NCBI RefSeq assembly: GCF_050948175.1
Contig: NC_135198.1
Location: forward strand, 13,506,001-13,570,000
Length of the DNA: 64,000 nt
Source: Xylocopa sonorina
Lineage: Eukaryota > Arthropoda > Insecta > Hymenoptera > Apidae
Direction: 5' to 3'
Numbering within the stretch: the stretch's first letter is position 1; each line of letters begins with the position of its first letter. The position numbers and the translations under genes are program-made. Below, one piece after another: positions 10,291-22,106 of this stretch. The notes beneath the pieces are model-generated. The model did not search any database. It saw nothing but the letters and a program-made list of their open reading frames with translations, and was not told the origin of the DNA.

Positions 10291-12527
10291 TAGATCCCTC
10301 GTCCGTTTCAAGGAAGGGAGAGAGAGTGAGAGTTCGTTTTCGTAGGCGAACACAAACCCGGAACGAAACATTGTCCCGTGCCGTGGTAGAAAATTGGTTA
10401 ATTTCCAGGGCTATCGATAAGTTGAAAATTATGGTCGGAATGGGAAGGGGAACGGGGAAATAGTATCGTTGGTTCCTTTTCCTCTTGAGCCATTATTGCT
10501 TATCAGACCGCACCCCTCTCCCGTAGCCCCAGAGTTTTCGCCCCCTGAATTGCGTAGAATCGTGTCTCGATTCATTCTCTTTCTCCCTTCGTGCTCCCGG
10601 TGAATGAACGGCTATAAACGTAAATCGTGTTCTTTTAAGTGAGGCGCGTTTAAAAAGGTCGCCAGGGCATGTGTATGAGCGGTCGGGTTTTGAGGAAAAC
10701 GTTTCCCTTTTTTCTTCTCGGCCTCCCTCGCCACCCCCACATCCCCTTCCCCCTCTGGTGGGAATCGTCTGTTTTTCCTTTTCGCGTTCTAGATCAAGTA
10801 AATGCAGGGAGGCTAAGCGGCACGGAACGCGCGGCGTTGGCATAGGATTCGAGAGTTGGGTTCTCGAGAGGGTCGAGGGGGTTGGTAGTTTAGAGGAAGG
10901 CGTAGGGTAGGCTTCGCGCGGATAGTAATATTCTTGAACCCCCAAGAGAAGGCTTACTGCAATAACCCCCGCGGCTCAAACTCAAAACCCACCGTTCACT
11001 CTATGTATCTCTTTTACCCCCTGTGCCTCTCCTCCCACTTTCCTTTACCCGGGTGTGCTCCACCTCCTACGCGTTCCCGGCTCGCTATAAATCTTAGCCA
11101 CCTTTAAAGCGACCGTGCCGGGACACGCGGCATCATCCCCGAGCCGGAAAAACTGCCGTGAGTGCTCGTCCTTCCTCCCGATGCCGGATCAATCCGCGTC
11201 GTTTGCGAAACCGCGGGAACAGCAGCGATTTAGACGCCTTGCCGACAAACGGTTCTACGGAACCGCGGTTACTTCGAGTCCCGCGTCGCTGAATTTCATA
11301 ACCTCTACCTCGTTTATCTCTCTACATACGATAGGTATGTCGCTACATCGATCTGATAACGAGTTTACTGGGTGTTACCTCGTTTATACGTTCTCCAACC
11401 TGATCTACCAGCTACGAACTACGCAGTCGTTGTATCCTTTCCGACTCGGTCGAACGGAAAAGGCCAATATTAATTCCCGACGCGTTCGTTTCGCGATGAC
11501 AATTCTATCGGAGTTATTCTCCGCGACGGGATGCGTGTATTAAAATTTGACGAGGAAATGTCGGAAATGTAACCGATCGAGGGGATCGCGCGGGGATGAC
11601 GCGAAATCTGCAATAATCCGTGGATATCACGCGTTGGGGTCCTGGCGACGACGACGACGACACCTTTCCTTCCGAGGGTTCACTCTACTACCCACTCGTG
11701 AAATTGGAACGCGAATCGGAACTATGACAAATTCTCACACATCTCCGGGAAAACGCAATCCCATCGTGCGAGGATCCTAAGCGGAGCTTCGTGGGAGAAT
11801 CGCAACGATAAAAGAAAAAAAAAAAGAGGAAAAAAGTAGCGGGGAAAGTTTAAGCTCGCTACTCGAGAAAACGCGCGTAGTAATCGTTTCCGCGTATCGC
11901 AATATATACGTGTACACGTACACTTTCTCCGGGTCTCGCGGAGGGCACCTCCTCCTCGAAATTAGTAGGAGCTGATCGAGGGGTAGAAAAAAAATTGGTG
12001 GCAATAAAAATAAATTACATGCATCGTAACGCCCGGTAGTACCGGCGGGAGAGCTCGCAGGCATCCATCCTGCTTGCATACTTCGGGTCCTGATTAAAAT
12101 TGGGGTGCGGTGGGAGAGAAGCGATCGGTTTGCCCCAGGCCCCCGGTTCCTTCCACCTTTTTCCCTCCCTCCCCTTATCGCGTCAAGTCACTCGCGCTTT
12201 GTTCCTCCTAAAATCGTCTGTTTCGCGCGACCACGACAACCTCCGTACCTGTCCGCCGTCGAGGAGCTCGCGGGCGTTCGTCCTGCGGACGTGGAACATG
12301 ATTCATTTGATTGGCAACGGAAGTTCCCTTTCTATGCGTCCAGGTTATCGGGAAATCGAGCGGCAGAAGTGGTAGGGTAGAAAGGACAGATAACAGCATC
12401 CTGTTACACGCGTTTTGCATGCGCGGCTTTAAAGAAATAACAGAAACATTGATTTTCTGCGTAACGAAGAGAACGCGACACGACGTAGCGATAAGGGGAA
12501 AGAGAGAAAAAGTAAAGTCGGAGGAAA

Positions 12528-12573
12528 CGAGACGAGACGAGACGAGAGGAGACGAGAGGAGACGAGACGAGAC
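12528..12573. repeat. (GACGA)n/(GACGAGAGGA)n array
   Basis: About 46 bases of GACGA and GAGGA pentamers, closely matching arrays at 21030-21085 and 51674-51711. Confidence 0.93.
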
Positions 12574-12829
12574 GCGGTCGGAGGCATAGAGAGACAGAGA
12601 GGGGGAGGGAAGGATCGTGTCAGAGCTCGCGCGTAGGCGTAAGAGAGTCGCGTCTCTCGAAGTAAGCGTAAGAGGAGCGCCGCGCGCGGTATCACCGGTG
12701 TTCAGGTACTGTTTTCGCATTTATTTAAAGCACAAGGACACCTAGTCGAGTCCTGGCTTTGCAGTCCGGTCGCAAAGTGCCAAGATGTGTCCTCGTCCAC
12801 GTAATCGAGGCGCGATGCTAGAACGAGAC

Positions 12830-12849
12830 AGGGAGCGGGAGCGGGAGCG
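12830..12849. repeat. (GGGAGC)n array
   Basis: Three hexamer units, purine-rich on the plus strand. Confidence 0.8.
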
Positions 12850-12894
12850 GCAACGAGACAGAGAGGAAACGTAAAGTAAAGGAAAGACGAAAAG

Positions 12895-13015
12895 TCGTAC
12901 GTTTATTACGCGCCATTACTCGCGATAAATTGCGATCCCCGTAATGGTTGAACGTCGAAAACGTTGATGATTAAGGATTGAACAACGTAATCGCATTAAT
13001 TGCTGTTATTAACAC
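12895..13015. promoter_or_regulatory. Homeodomain-site-rich AT island
   Basis: This 120-bp patch contains TTTATTAC, CGATAAATTGCG, GTAATGG, TGATTAAGGATT, GCATTAATTGC and TTATTAAC, all TAAT/ATTA homeodomain-type cores, in a GC-rich background. It looks like a cis-regulatory element, but no factor can be assigned. Confidence 0.3.
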
Positions 13016-13646
13016 CGATCGGTGGAACCGGGCAACCGCTTATTTCCCTCGCTTTTAAGGCGCGTTCCTCGAGCCAACTTTCTTTGCTCGATCATCCTGG
13101 TCAAAGATTTGTCACTCGGCCCGAAACTTCCCCGGTTATTACCGGTCGATGATGAACGGCGACGAACGGGACGATCGTAGATCGATAGAATTTTACGAGA
13201 AACCGAGTAGTCAGGTGTACATACATCGAGCCGAGTTACACACGGCTACACGGCGTTGGGTGCGCGCGACTACTCTTGCATACGTGAAACGGTGGAGTAG
13301 AAGAGCTCCCGCGATGGCCAATAACTTCCTGGGAAATGATGTCCCGATACCGAAATGGTAACCCACGGATTACAGGATGTCCACCTCGTCGTTCGACGAC
13401 GATCGCGTGCGCTGCGCCAAGTGCGCTCGTGAACACGCGTGGGCGTCTACGAGTTTGTTTGTAAACCGTCTACCCTCGATCAAGCTCATTTCCATTACCA
13501 ACAGATCCCATCGTTCGATCCTCGCAGGATTAAGATCTTCCGCGTAAATTCGCCCGGTATACGTTACATAGAGAAAACCAATAATTTCCGTCCGCTCGAA
13601 ACTGCTGGAAGAGGAACTCTCCGTTAGCCGGAACACGAGGTGAAAA

Positions 13647-13675
13647 CAGAAGAAGAAGAAGAAGAAGAAGAAGGA

Positions 13676-13715
<40 letters not shown>

Positions 13716-13740
13716 TGGAGGAGGAAGAGAAAAAAAAAAC
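13647..13740. repeat. (GAA)n purine tract
   Basis: About 70 bases of GAA with GGA interruptions that decay into GGAAGAG and an A run. It is all-purine on the plus strand; the minus strand would read as poly-Ser, which is not evidence of coding. Confidence 0.95.
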
Positions 13741-14268
13741 GAAACAGCGGATAAAAGCGTAGTTAAGATTCATGTAGGAAGAGTAGAAATAACCAAGGGG
13801 GGAGGGAAAGACGACGTCTCCGTGGTACTTATCGCGAACGAAGTAGACCCGTCGAAAAGGCTCGGTATACGGTTTTATTAATGGTTTGCCCACGACATAA
13901 ACACTTTACGTAAAGGTATTATCGTTCGATAAATCGAGGCCTACGCGCGCCGTCCTCTTCTATCCCGTTCCACCGTCGGGACCACCTATCGTCGTCGATC
14001 ATTGCGTCTCTTGTAAGCGCCGTTCGAGATAACCAATGTCTAAATACATACGTTTATTCGCCGCTAACACTCTCCTCTCTAGTCGTCGTCGTCGTCCTTA
14101 TCTCTTTCTATTCTTCGATCGCTAATTCTCCTCGGTGATTTCTACGCGGTAGAATCGCGGCCATTTTCGAAGACGCACGACGTCCCGGGGATCCGGGTAA
14201 AAAAGTCTAAAGCGGAATTTTATCGCAAGGTGTACGTACGCGCGATGTTTCGGCCGGGAAACGTTTTA

Positions 14269-14276
14269 ATTTGCAT
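14269..14276 (+). promoter_or_regulatory. POU octamer ATTTGCAT
   Basis: Perfect octamer within TTTTAATTTGCATTTAATCC, so it is flanked on both sides by TAAT-type homeodomain cores. Confidence 0.4.
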
Positions 14277-14820
14277 TTAATCCTTGGTGGACGCGCGGTG
14301 GTAGAACGCAGGCTCCTGTCGTCATTATCGTAACAGGATTGCAACAGTAATTCAAGGGGTGTGTATCCGCGAGGAAGGTGGAACGTCAGACTGGCGCGGT
14401 GGAATCTCCCGTTTTCGATGTCGTGCAGCGGTAGCCCGTAGGCGAGATCGATTTCTCCGCGAGGCGATCAGGAGGTTCTTCGTCGAGAATAAAATCGTCC
14501 TCCGGCACGGGACACGCGCTCTTCCCGGAGCTGAAAGTGCGTGCTCGCGGCGCATTCTCGTTATAATTGCACGTCGGCCAGCTGAAACGCGATCTGGATC
14601 GCGTGACCGTTCGCATGGTAGCGTTGACGACGGACGCGGAGGATGGAACGCGCAGGATTGCGCTCCGGTGTTGTTGCTCTTGCTTCGGTAGCAGGACCCG
14701 GTTCCCGGGGGCCGGTCGTCATTAGCGGCTACGATTAATAGGATGACAGTTTCTCGCGAGCCTTTCGAGCGACGCGAACTCCAGCCTGATTAATAACCCT
14801 CGGGGAGTAACAACGCCCGC

Positions 14821-14859
14821 TTCACGCTTCCCGCTTCCCGCTTCCCGCTTCCCGCTTCC
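14821..14859. repeat. (CTTCCCG)n heptamer array
   Basis: Five consecutive heptamers, pyrimidine-rich apart from the single G in each unit. Confidence 0.93.
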
Positions 14860-15209
14860 TCGTACCCGAACAGAATCGTGAAACGAAGAAGAATTCGTGG
14901 CGACGCGTGTAAATTTTCTCGCGACCACGTTTTAAAGCAAAGTCCGACGAATACCAACGAAAGCGTTAATGCGAACCTTGGCAGAGCATCGGCGTCGTTC
15001 GCAACGAGGTTACCGCGCCAGCCACGGCATTATCCCACGGAATTTCCCGTTCTACGTAGAATCCCAAATAGAAGTGCATCCGTGTAGTCTTGTTAACAAC
15101 GCGCTATCAAGCAAGCTGATTAGCATCGGCAGACAGGCAGACAGGCACCCCGTGAAAGCGCGCACAAGGTCGCCGGCATACCTACCCATTGGCATAGGGA
15201 GCGCAGAGG

Positions 15210-15230
15210 GGGTTGGTTGGTTGGTTGGTT
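15210..15230. repeat. (GGTT)n array
   Basis: Five GGTT units preceded by a short G run. Confidence 0.9.
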
Positions 15231-15395
15231 CCCGCCGCCCCCAGGATGGGTGTTGCGCGTAGAACGCGGCATAAATATGTAAGAGCTACCCCCCTTCGGG
15301 CCGTTAGCCCCCTTTGGTACCCCGTCCTTCCGCCTCCTACAACACACCTTCTCCTCTTCCTCTTCCCTTCTTCCACCCCTCTCGTTCCCCAGACC

Positions 15396-15470
15396 TTGCG
15401 CAACCCCCGTGAGAGAGAAGCGTAGCTGACGTCAGAGAGCCAGCCGCGTCACTGGCTGCGTGCAACGTCA
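15396..15470. promoter_or_regulatory. C/EBP plus CRE motif cluster
   Basis: TTGCGCAA at 15396-15403 is a perfect C/EBP palindrome. TGACGTCA at 15427-15434 is a perfect CRE palindrome, followed by two more CGTCA half-sites at 15447-15451 and 15466-15470. A short dyad AGCCAG/CTGGCT lies between them. Four bZIP-type sites in 75 bp, next to a pyrimidine-rich stretch, suggest a bZIP-responsive promoter or enhancer. I see no convincing TATA or initiator. Confidence 0.4.
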
Positions 15471-15755
15471 GTGATCGAAGCCAGCTGAACGCGAAACCGT
15501 GTTCCAACTTTCCTCGCTGTTCTTCTCGTTCGCGGTCCCATTTTCATCGACGTAGAGCCAGACCAAGGATCTCGAGATCGACCGTTTCTCGATATCGTTA
15601 ATAATTACATCGCGAACGCGCCAGCGTTGCTGTCTACCGCCGTGTACCTCCGCCCTACCGCCTGGTCAAGGATGGAAATCGAGCGGCTGGTCCCGGTTTT
15701 TGATCGGGGTAGTTTCGTACCATCCACTTGAATGGAGAAGAGGAAAGGAACAGGA

Positions 15756-15793
15756 CGCGGCGAGGCGAGGCGAGGAGAGGCGAGGCGAGGCAA
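15756..15793. repeat. (GGCGA)n array
   Basis: About seven pentamers with one GGAGA variant. Confidence 0.93.
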
Positions 15794-16002
15794 GGTGCTC
15801 ATTGTGATGAAGCATGAGTCTGACCTAGTCGGGTAGTGGGGCAGGTCGCAGCGGATGATACATACATATTTATGTCGTGCACCGCGTACCACCGCCACCA
15901 CCGGCGGCGCCTCCACCATACTCTACCTACCACCCGAGCAACCCCTCCCTCCTTCTCTCTTTCTCTTTCACCCGAACACTCTCACTCTCGCTTCACCTCG
16001 CT

Positions 16003-16009
<7 letters not shown>

Positions 16010-16037
<28 letters not shown>
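16010..16037. repeat. (CT)n microsatellite
   Basis: About 28 bases of perfect CT on the plus strand. Confidence 0.95.
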
Positions 16038-16042
<5 letters not shown>

Positions 16043-16568
16043 GCTTCGTTCTCGTCTCGCGCTCGACTCGTCGCGCTGCTACCCCTTACGCTACAGCGGT
16101 GTGGAAAACCAGGCAGGAAAGCAGGACGCCGGCAGGCAGCCAGGGTGCCATTGGCCTTCGCTCGGTCTGGGTTGCTAATCAGGACGCGAAGGTGCGCATC
16201 CCGAGCACGCGCCGTTTCCACGTTGCCGTTGAAAACCACCACGAGGATGCCACGTGAGACGAAAGCGTGAGGATTCCTCGCGAAAGTGGAACGTTTCCGG
16301 ACTCCGTTCTCGCGCTACCCGCCCCGTCGTCGTACCAATCACGCCACCGACCTTTCACGGTTACCGAAACTTTCGCCACGCGCGCCTACCGTTCCGAATT
16401 CCTTTCCTACGCTTTTCGCCGTTTCCCTCGCCTTCGATCGACGGGTGGATGCTAATCGCGATCCTCGCGAATCGATGCGTGTTCTACGATCGGCTATGAT
16501 CTCAGCCGCGAGGCGTACCCGACACTGGCCGATCTTACGTGCCACGGTGACGGACAGGCGAGCGCGTA

Positions 16569-16576
16569 ATTTGCAT
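16569..16576 (+). promoter_or_regulatory. POU octamer ATTTGCAT
   Basis: Perfect octamer in the context TAATTTGCATA, the extended POU-III type site. Confidence 0.4.
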
Positions 16577-18203
16577 ACTCGACGATGCACGCGCGAGCAT
16601 CGATCGACAGGTACGCCCGGCCGTGTACTAATTTTTCATTCTATATTTGTATCGGAAACACCAGTTCACGCCTTTCAATTCCCGCGATCTTGGTTTACGA
16701 TTTTTATCGGTAATGCCGGCTCACCTACCATTATTACACCGGCGATCGTTCTTAATTTGTCGCGCTTTGGAACGCGCTCGCAGAACATTGTTGCCGGCGA
16801 GGTATCTCGCGAGGGCTGGAACGATGGACCGTGGTCGCCGTGCAACCACGTAATTACAGGTCCGTTAATCGACCGTAATAGAAGCTTATAGCGGATTCGT
16901 ATGAATTTGAAATAAGAAGGATCGGTGGTTGCAAAGCGAGCATCGACGAAAAGCGAAGAAGACGAAGAGGAGACGGTTATGGTGCAGTATGTATAGCGGG
17001 GAAGCCGGGCGGAGACGCGCGTCGTCACGGATTACCCAGGATGCGCGTGTCTTCCCTTGCTAGCTCTCGTCCATCCCGATGGAAATCGCCCAAGAAAAAA
17101 AAAAGCACGTACCGTCGGTTACATAAAGGTTCGTGCGACCGGTCTGTCGCATACGCCGTGTACCTGGCAATGAGTTCCCCTGGATTCGTTCCCCGAGATC
17201 GACCGATAGGGATCCTCCGCTTCCTCCGTCACGATTAAGAGAACATCTTATCGAACATACGAATAGAGTGCGTGAGAATGAACGGAACGCGTTGCCTGGA
17301 AACCTTTTGTGCGTCCGCTGCGAACAGAAACCGTTCACGGAGCGGTTTTCACTTTGGAAATCGTCGTCGTGAGCCGCGCTCGCGTTCGACGACTCGACGA
17401 CTCGATAGAAATTTTCGTAAAACCGTAAGAGGATATTCCGGCCTTGCCGGTGACACGTTCCCGATCCATTCCAAGTACCGTGTCACCGGGTCGAGTAGAA
17501 GTTGTTAATTAAGTGCAGCGCATAGAGCGAACCGGAGAGAAGATCGAGGATGACGATGCGGCCACAGGTCGCGCGTTAGTCGAACCGCGTTTTTATCCGA
17601 GGTTACCGAGAGAAGCGATCGCGGGGAGGGGTTGAAGCGGTGTGCCCGCTCGTAAAACGAACTCGTTAAACTGCAACAACGATAGAAAGTGCGAAACCAG
17701 CTGTAACGCCGAGCTGTAAAACGAGGGTCGAATTCGTTCTCTCTGTTGTCGGGTTGCTGCGAGCGAGCGGTTTCAAAAGTGCTGATGCGCGCGAAATTCG
17801 TCGCCCTCCGACATCCGGAGACATCGCGGCGGGTCACGGAGTACAATTGAACTTTGAAGGTTCTGCTCGCGTAGCCCCCGCCGAGTCCCTAATAACGACC
17901 AGATTCGGAAAGCGAGCCCGGGCCAACTCGAGTGGTCCCAGCGGGAAAAGGGCGCGGATCTCGATCCCGTGGAAACGGGACTGCCGTCTCTCGTTTACCC
18001 ACGATTTCCTGAGGGATGCGGCGGACCCGCGCGCAGCTCTTTCTCAAAAATTCGAATTTTCCACTTTTCCCTCATCGGACGAAGATAAACCCGCGAGTGC
18101 TCGCACGCGGTCGAAACGAGTATTTTTGTTGAGCACTCTTCCATCGAACGACCAAGCTAACGCGGAGTTTCCCTCGAAGCTCGGTAGTCGGGGGTGAACT
18201 AGC

Positions 18204-18241
18204 AAGAGAGGGAGGGAGAGAGAGAAAGAGAGAGAGAGAGG
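18204..18241. repeat. (GA)n microsatellite
   Basis: Interrupted GA tract on the plus strand. It is one of only three long GA-oriented tracts before 53 kb. Confidence 0.93.
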
Positions 18242-19775
18242 CGACGAGGGAGTCGAGCGTGAAGAACGCGAACCGGGTAAAGCGCTCGGCTGCAATTTTT
18301 CTCGCTACATACGTGACGGGAGTAGAAACGAGTCGAGAAAGGAGCAGATAGGAGAAAAGGGCGCGGGAGAGGCGGAGGAAAAAGTCGCTCGCGAATTTCC
18401 GTCCATCGCGACGATGGCCAGTCTGATGGCTGCGAACCGGATTATTCGGCTGGGATTTTTCAAACCCTTTCTATACACGGATCGAATGATATTTTAATCG
18501 GGATATCCGGGAAGCAAAGACGGACGCGAGACGGAGACGGCGCGATCTTTCGCGCGGACGGAAAAAGGGGTGAATCTCTCCACTCGTAGAGAGTGGCGTG
18601 ACGAGTAAATCAGAGACACTATCGGAATTCACATTAGATCGGTAAGCCTGATTCGCATTGACACGTATCGTGCCTTTGGGGCGGAAAATATGATTGCTTC
18701 GTCTCCGTTGTCTGGATGGGTAAGCATCGCGGGGAGGACGGGGGTTGGGATTAATGCCACCCTCGGGGATCCACGTGGCTTTTCTACCTTCGCCGTGCTT
18801 ACTCCTCTCGTTTCACCGCGTTTCGCCTCGCCGTTTTATGCCCGACACTTTTTAAGACTCGCGCGCACCTCTTACGAAGATTAGTCCCGCGTCCCAACGA
18901 CTAAATCGCCCTCGGTTATTAGCGTAGCGACACCGGTCTTTAAAAATCAATGCTTCCGACCTCTGAACTACAAAGGCGGAGGGTTGCTCTCGTTCTCTCT
19001 CTCTCGACTAATCTGTTGGCGAAACAACGTCGAATCGCGATAAAGGAAACGCGTGCGATTTATATAAAAGTTGGAGAATCGATCGAACGTCAGGCACGGG
19101 GAATAAGAGCGAAGGAAAGTTATCAGGATCGATAAAAAGTCTGGCAATAAGCTATCGATACGGCGCGGGGCAACGTCGTTTTATTGTGTCACGTGCAAAG
19201 CCATGCCCGGGCACCCCTCCGCGTCTATATATCAGTCGCGTCAGAGGGGAGACGTCGATATCCCTCGATCAATCATTAATAAGGCCTGAAACCCCAAATA
19301 CATAAGGCGAGAGCCTCTACTCGCTCGCTCGTTCCGTCCCGGCGAGACGTGCTTTCAAACAACCGGCGAGAAAAATGTATCGGCAACTGTTTCGGCTCGC
19401 CACGAATTGATGGAATTTTATATTTCTCCTGCGTGATTTCTTATCCCCGCCAGCGCGGACCGCGTCACGTTTTCGGTTTTGCTCGGCGCTCGCCTCGCTT
19501 TCCGCTCCCGCGATTTATAGCCGCGAGCATCGCGCGACACGGTTTCCAACTTATTCGGCGATCCGTCTATTTTCCAGCGACTCGATCCGAATCGAGACAG
19601 ATTTCGAGTAGATACCGCGATAGAGCAATGGGGGGGAGAGGTTTGATTTTCAAAAATTTTCGTGTACACGCACGCGTCTCGTCCGACATCGTCCCCGGCG
19701 TCGTTCCCACCGAGATCCCCGGGGGAGACACGGGGTTGGTTACGATTCAGGATCGAGTAGATATCGAGTCGCGGT

Positions 19776-19991
19776 TTAAAACTCATCGTTTCGCCCTACC
19801 CTGTCTCTCTCCTCGATCGGCGACGACCCCATCAGGAACTTGGGATTCAGCAGGCTGATCAGCAGAAATGCGCAGCCCTTGCCTTCACTTGCACTCACGA
19901 GAGCTACCCTCGAGTACGAGTCGATGTCTTTACAGTCGATGACTACCCTCTTGTTTCGCAAACAGCGAAGGAAGGGGGAGAACGATGACAA
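19776..19991 (-). other. Weak candidate coding segment, unrecognised
   Basis: A 71-codon minus-strand frame stands out because its codon use (CTG, AAG, ATC, GTG) and low Arg content look more like a real insect exon than the CpG-driven frames around it. The DNA at 19835-19900 is also CpG-poor compared with its neighbours. The nominal first codon is TTG, so it would have to be an internal exon. No clear splice pair brackets it. The opposite strand is also open over the same stretch. I recognise no domain and consider it more likely noncoding than coding. Confidence 0.13.
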
Positions 19992-20678
19992 CGGGAACTA
20001 GAATTCGCTTTTTCACGTCAAACGGCGTCGAGTTCCTCTTTCTCCTCTTCCCTCGAGCTCTTCGAACGTTCTCGACGATCGAAACGAACAATCGCCAGAA
20101 TCGTCGGCGTTGTCCAATAATTTGATTACCCGATGGAGAAAGAAAAATCGAATCAGCGACGATTCGAGGAGGGCGGGGTACGAAGAAGGCGGAGAATAAT
20201 GCGCGTCACGAAAAGAAAGTCGCAGCTGATAGGCACGACTATAAACTTGGTAAAGGAAGACAAACGCGCGCTCGATGCTGCGAGGTCGAACGTTGCATCA
20301 TTGATGCGGTCTATTCCCCAAACGGCGCTACATCCGGCGCTAAGGTCGTGGTTTATCTGGCAATAACTGTGAAATATCTGCGCGGCCGATGCGCCGTGTC
20401 GTAGCTGATTGGCGCGAACCGTTGCACCGTGGTAAATCTCTTCTCTACCCCCGGCACCGTCGCGGTGTTTTATGGAGCTTTGCTTTCGCGGCTCCGATAT
20501 CCTTTCCCTAACCGCGCGACTCGGTTGCTCGTTACCTTTTAATCCTTTTCAGTAGGTTTCGGCGTTACGGGATTGTTCGAATCTTGACCGAAACGAAGGG
20601 CATAAATCGGGGCTACGTCGATCGAGGGATCGGCGGAGAGCAGCCCCGGCAGCCCCGTCTACTCGTCTACTACCTAAG

Positions 20679-20706
20679 TAAGAAAGAAAGAAAGAAAGAA
20701 AGAGAG
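20679..20706. repeat. (AAAG)n array
   Basis: Six perfect AAAG units running into GAGAG. Confidence 0.93.
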
Positions 20707-21029
20707 ATCGTGGCGGCCCTACAAGGGCCAGACGATGGGTATAAGACCCTTGGGCAGTAACAATGCGGCTTGGGCTCGGCTTCGCGGTGTCTCGTAAATA
20801 TAAATGATGCCGCGACGCGGTTATAGCCGTGCTACCGTGCGCAACCCTCTTTCGCTGGATCGACGTCCAGCTAATCTTAACCGGTGGTAGGCTCGGTCCT
20901 ATCGAGTCGTTATCACTTCTCGAAGCGAGGAATAAAGACTCTGTAGAAAGTTTTCGCTACGCTTCGAGGATGAAACTCGAATGAAAAGGGTGAACGGAGA
21001 TGACGAGAGACGGTGGTAAGGCAGAGGAC

Positions 21030-21085
21030 CGGACGAGACGAGTTGGGACGGGACGAGACGAGACGAGACGAGAGGAGACGAGACA
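21030..21085. repeat. (GACGA)n array
   Basis: GACGA/GGACGA units with an interruption near 21041-21048; same family as 12528 and 51674. Confidence 0.92.
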
Positions 21086-21445
21086 AGGGTAGAGCCGAGG
21101 AAGGAGCGGTGGAGGTTAAAAGAGTGGCGTTAGAATGCAGTTGTAAGTTTGGTGGAAAAGGGATAGAGGGCAAGAGGGAGCGAGATAAGGTGGAAGGTGC
21201 CGGGAGGCGGAGAAGAAAGATCGTGGACGAGGGCGAAGGGGAAAGAGGGCGGGGACGGTCCATTAGGCGGTATCGGGACCATCGCACGGTAGCACCAACG
21301 CTCTCTGCATCTCAATGCTTTCGCCCCTAGCCGAACGTGAGACGAGGGCCGAACGGAGCCGATTTTTCGGTCCACCGAGGCTCGCTTCGGTCTCTCGCGT
21401 CCTCCAACACGTCTCGAGCGCGGAGCTTGCGCTCGCCGCGGCGGT

Positions 21446-21477
21446 TCGTCGTCGTCGTCGTCTTCGTCGTCGTCGTG
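21446..21477. repeat. (GTC)n microsatellite
   Basis: About ten GTC units with one TTC variant. Confidence 0.93.
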
Positions 21478-21699
21478 GTCTGAACGAACGCTCGTTTCCT
21501 AAGCGGCCCAAACGGCCCTGCAGCTGCCCAACACCGGTAGCCTACGGCGGCGTCCTCCTCTGATCCTCCTCTCGGCAACCTGCTTCGCCTCGCCCCTTTC
21601 TCCGGTCCGAATTTACTCTCGTTTCTTTTTCATTCGCTTGATTCTGGTTCGCTTAGATCGAGACCAAACTCGCCTTCGTATCTCGCGGTAAGGGGGAGA

Positions 21700-21719
21700 G
21701 GCGAAGGCGAAGGCGAAAT
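21700..21719. repeat. (GGCGAA)n array
   Basis: Three hexamer units. Confidence 0.85.
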
Positions 21720-22072
21720 GGGGGAAACCTCGCGTAGCTACCGGTAACAGTTTAGCCTTTCACGTTCCACACACAGCCCGCTATCGAACGAAGTCGCGTA
21801 ACACCGACGGTATCTCAATCTGAAAAATCCATTAGCGGAGCATCCGTGGGGAATGAGTTACCATCGCGGGAGAATCGACGCGACGGTTCCGCTAATAGCC
21901 AGCTTAATCGGATTATAAGGAATGAAATTAGGGGGATCTCGTACTTGTTCCCAGTCGAAGCGGACGACTGCTTACTGCCTACTACTATACTACTCTCCTC
22001 CTTTCTCGTGGAGACGTATGCCAGAAAAGATAAAAAAAAAAAAAAGATAATCGCGACTACTTAAAAGTGAAT

Positions 22073-22073
<1 letters not shown>

Positions 22074-22106
<33 letters not shown>
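22074..22106. repeat. (GTC)n microsatellite
   Basis: About eleven perfect GTC units, preceded at 22032-22045 by a run of A residues. Confidence 0.95.

Larger units (their letters stand above)
10345..12890. other. Noncoding stretch
   Basis: No gene recognised. A 142-codon frame at 11115-11543 begins with GTG and matches no family I know. An A-rich patch near 11990-12015 holds two AATAAA-like hexamers on the plus strand without a coherent upstream exon. Confidence 0.6.
13016..15395. other. Noncoding stretch
   Basis: No gene recognised. It contains the GAA array, a single octamer at 14269-14276 and the heptamer array at 14821-14859. The remainder is featureless CpG-rich DNA. Confidence 0.6.
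15471..19775. other. Noncoding stretch
   Basis: No gene recognised. It holds the GGCGA array, a CT tract, a GA tract and one octamer. A TATATATC string near 19226 lacks an initiator at the right distance. Confidence 0.6.
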
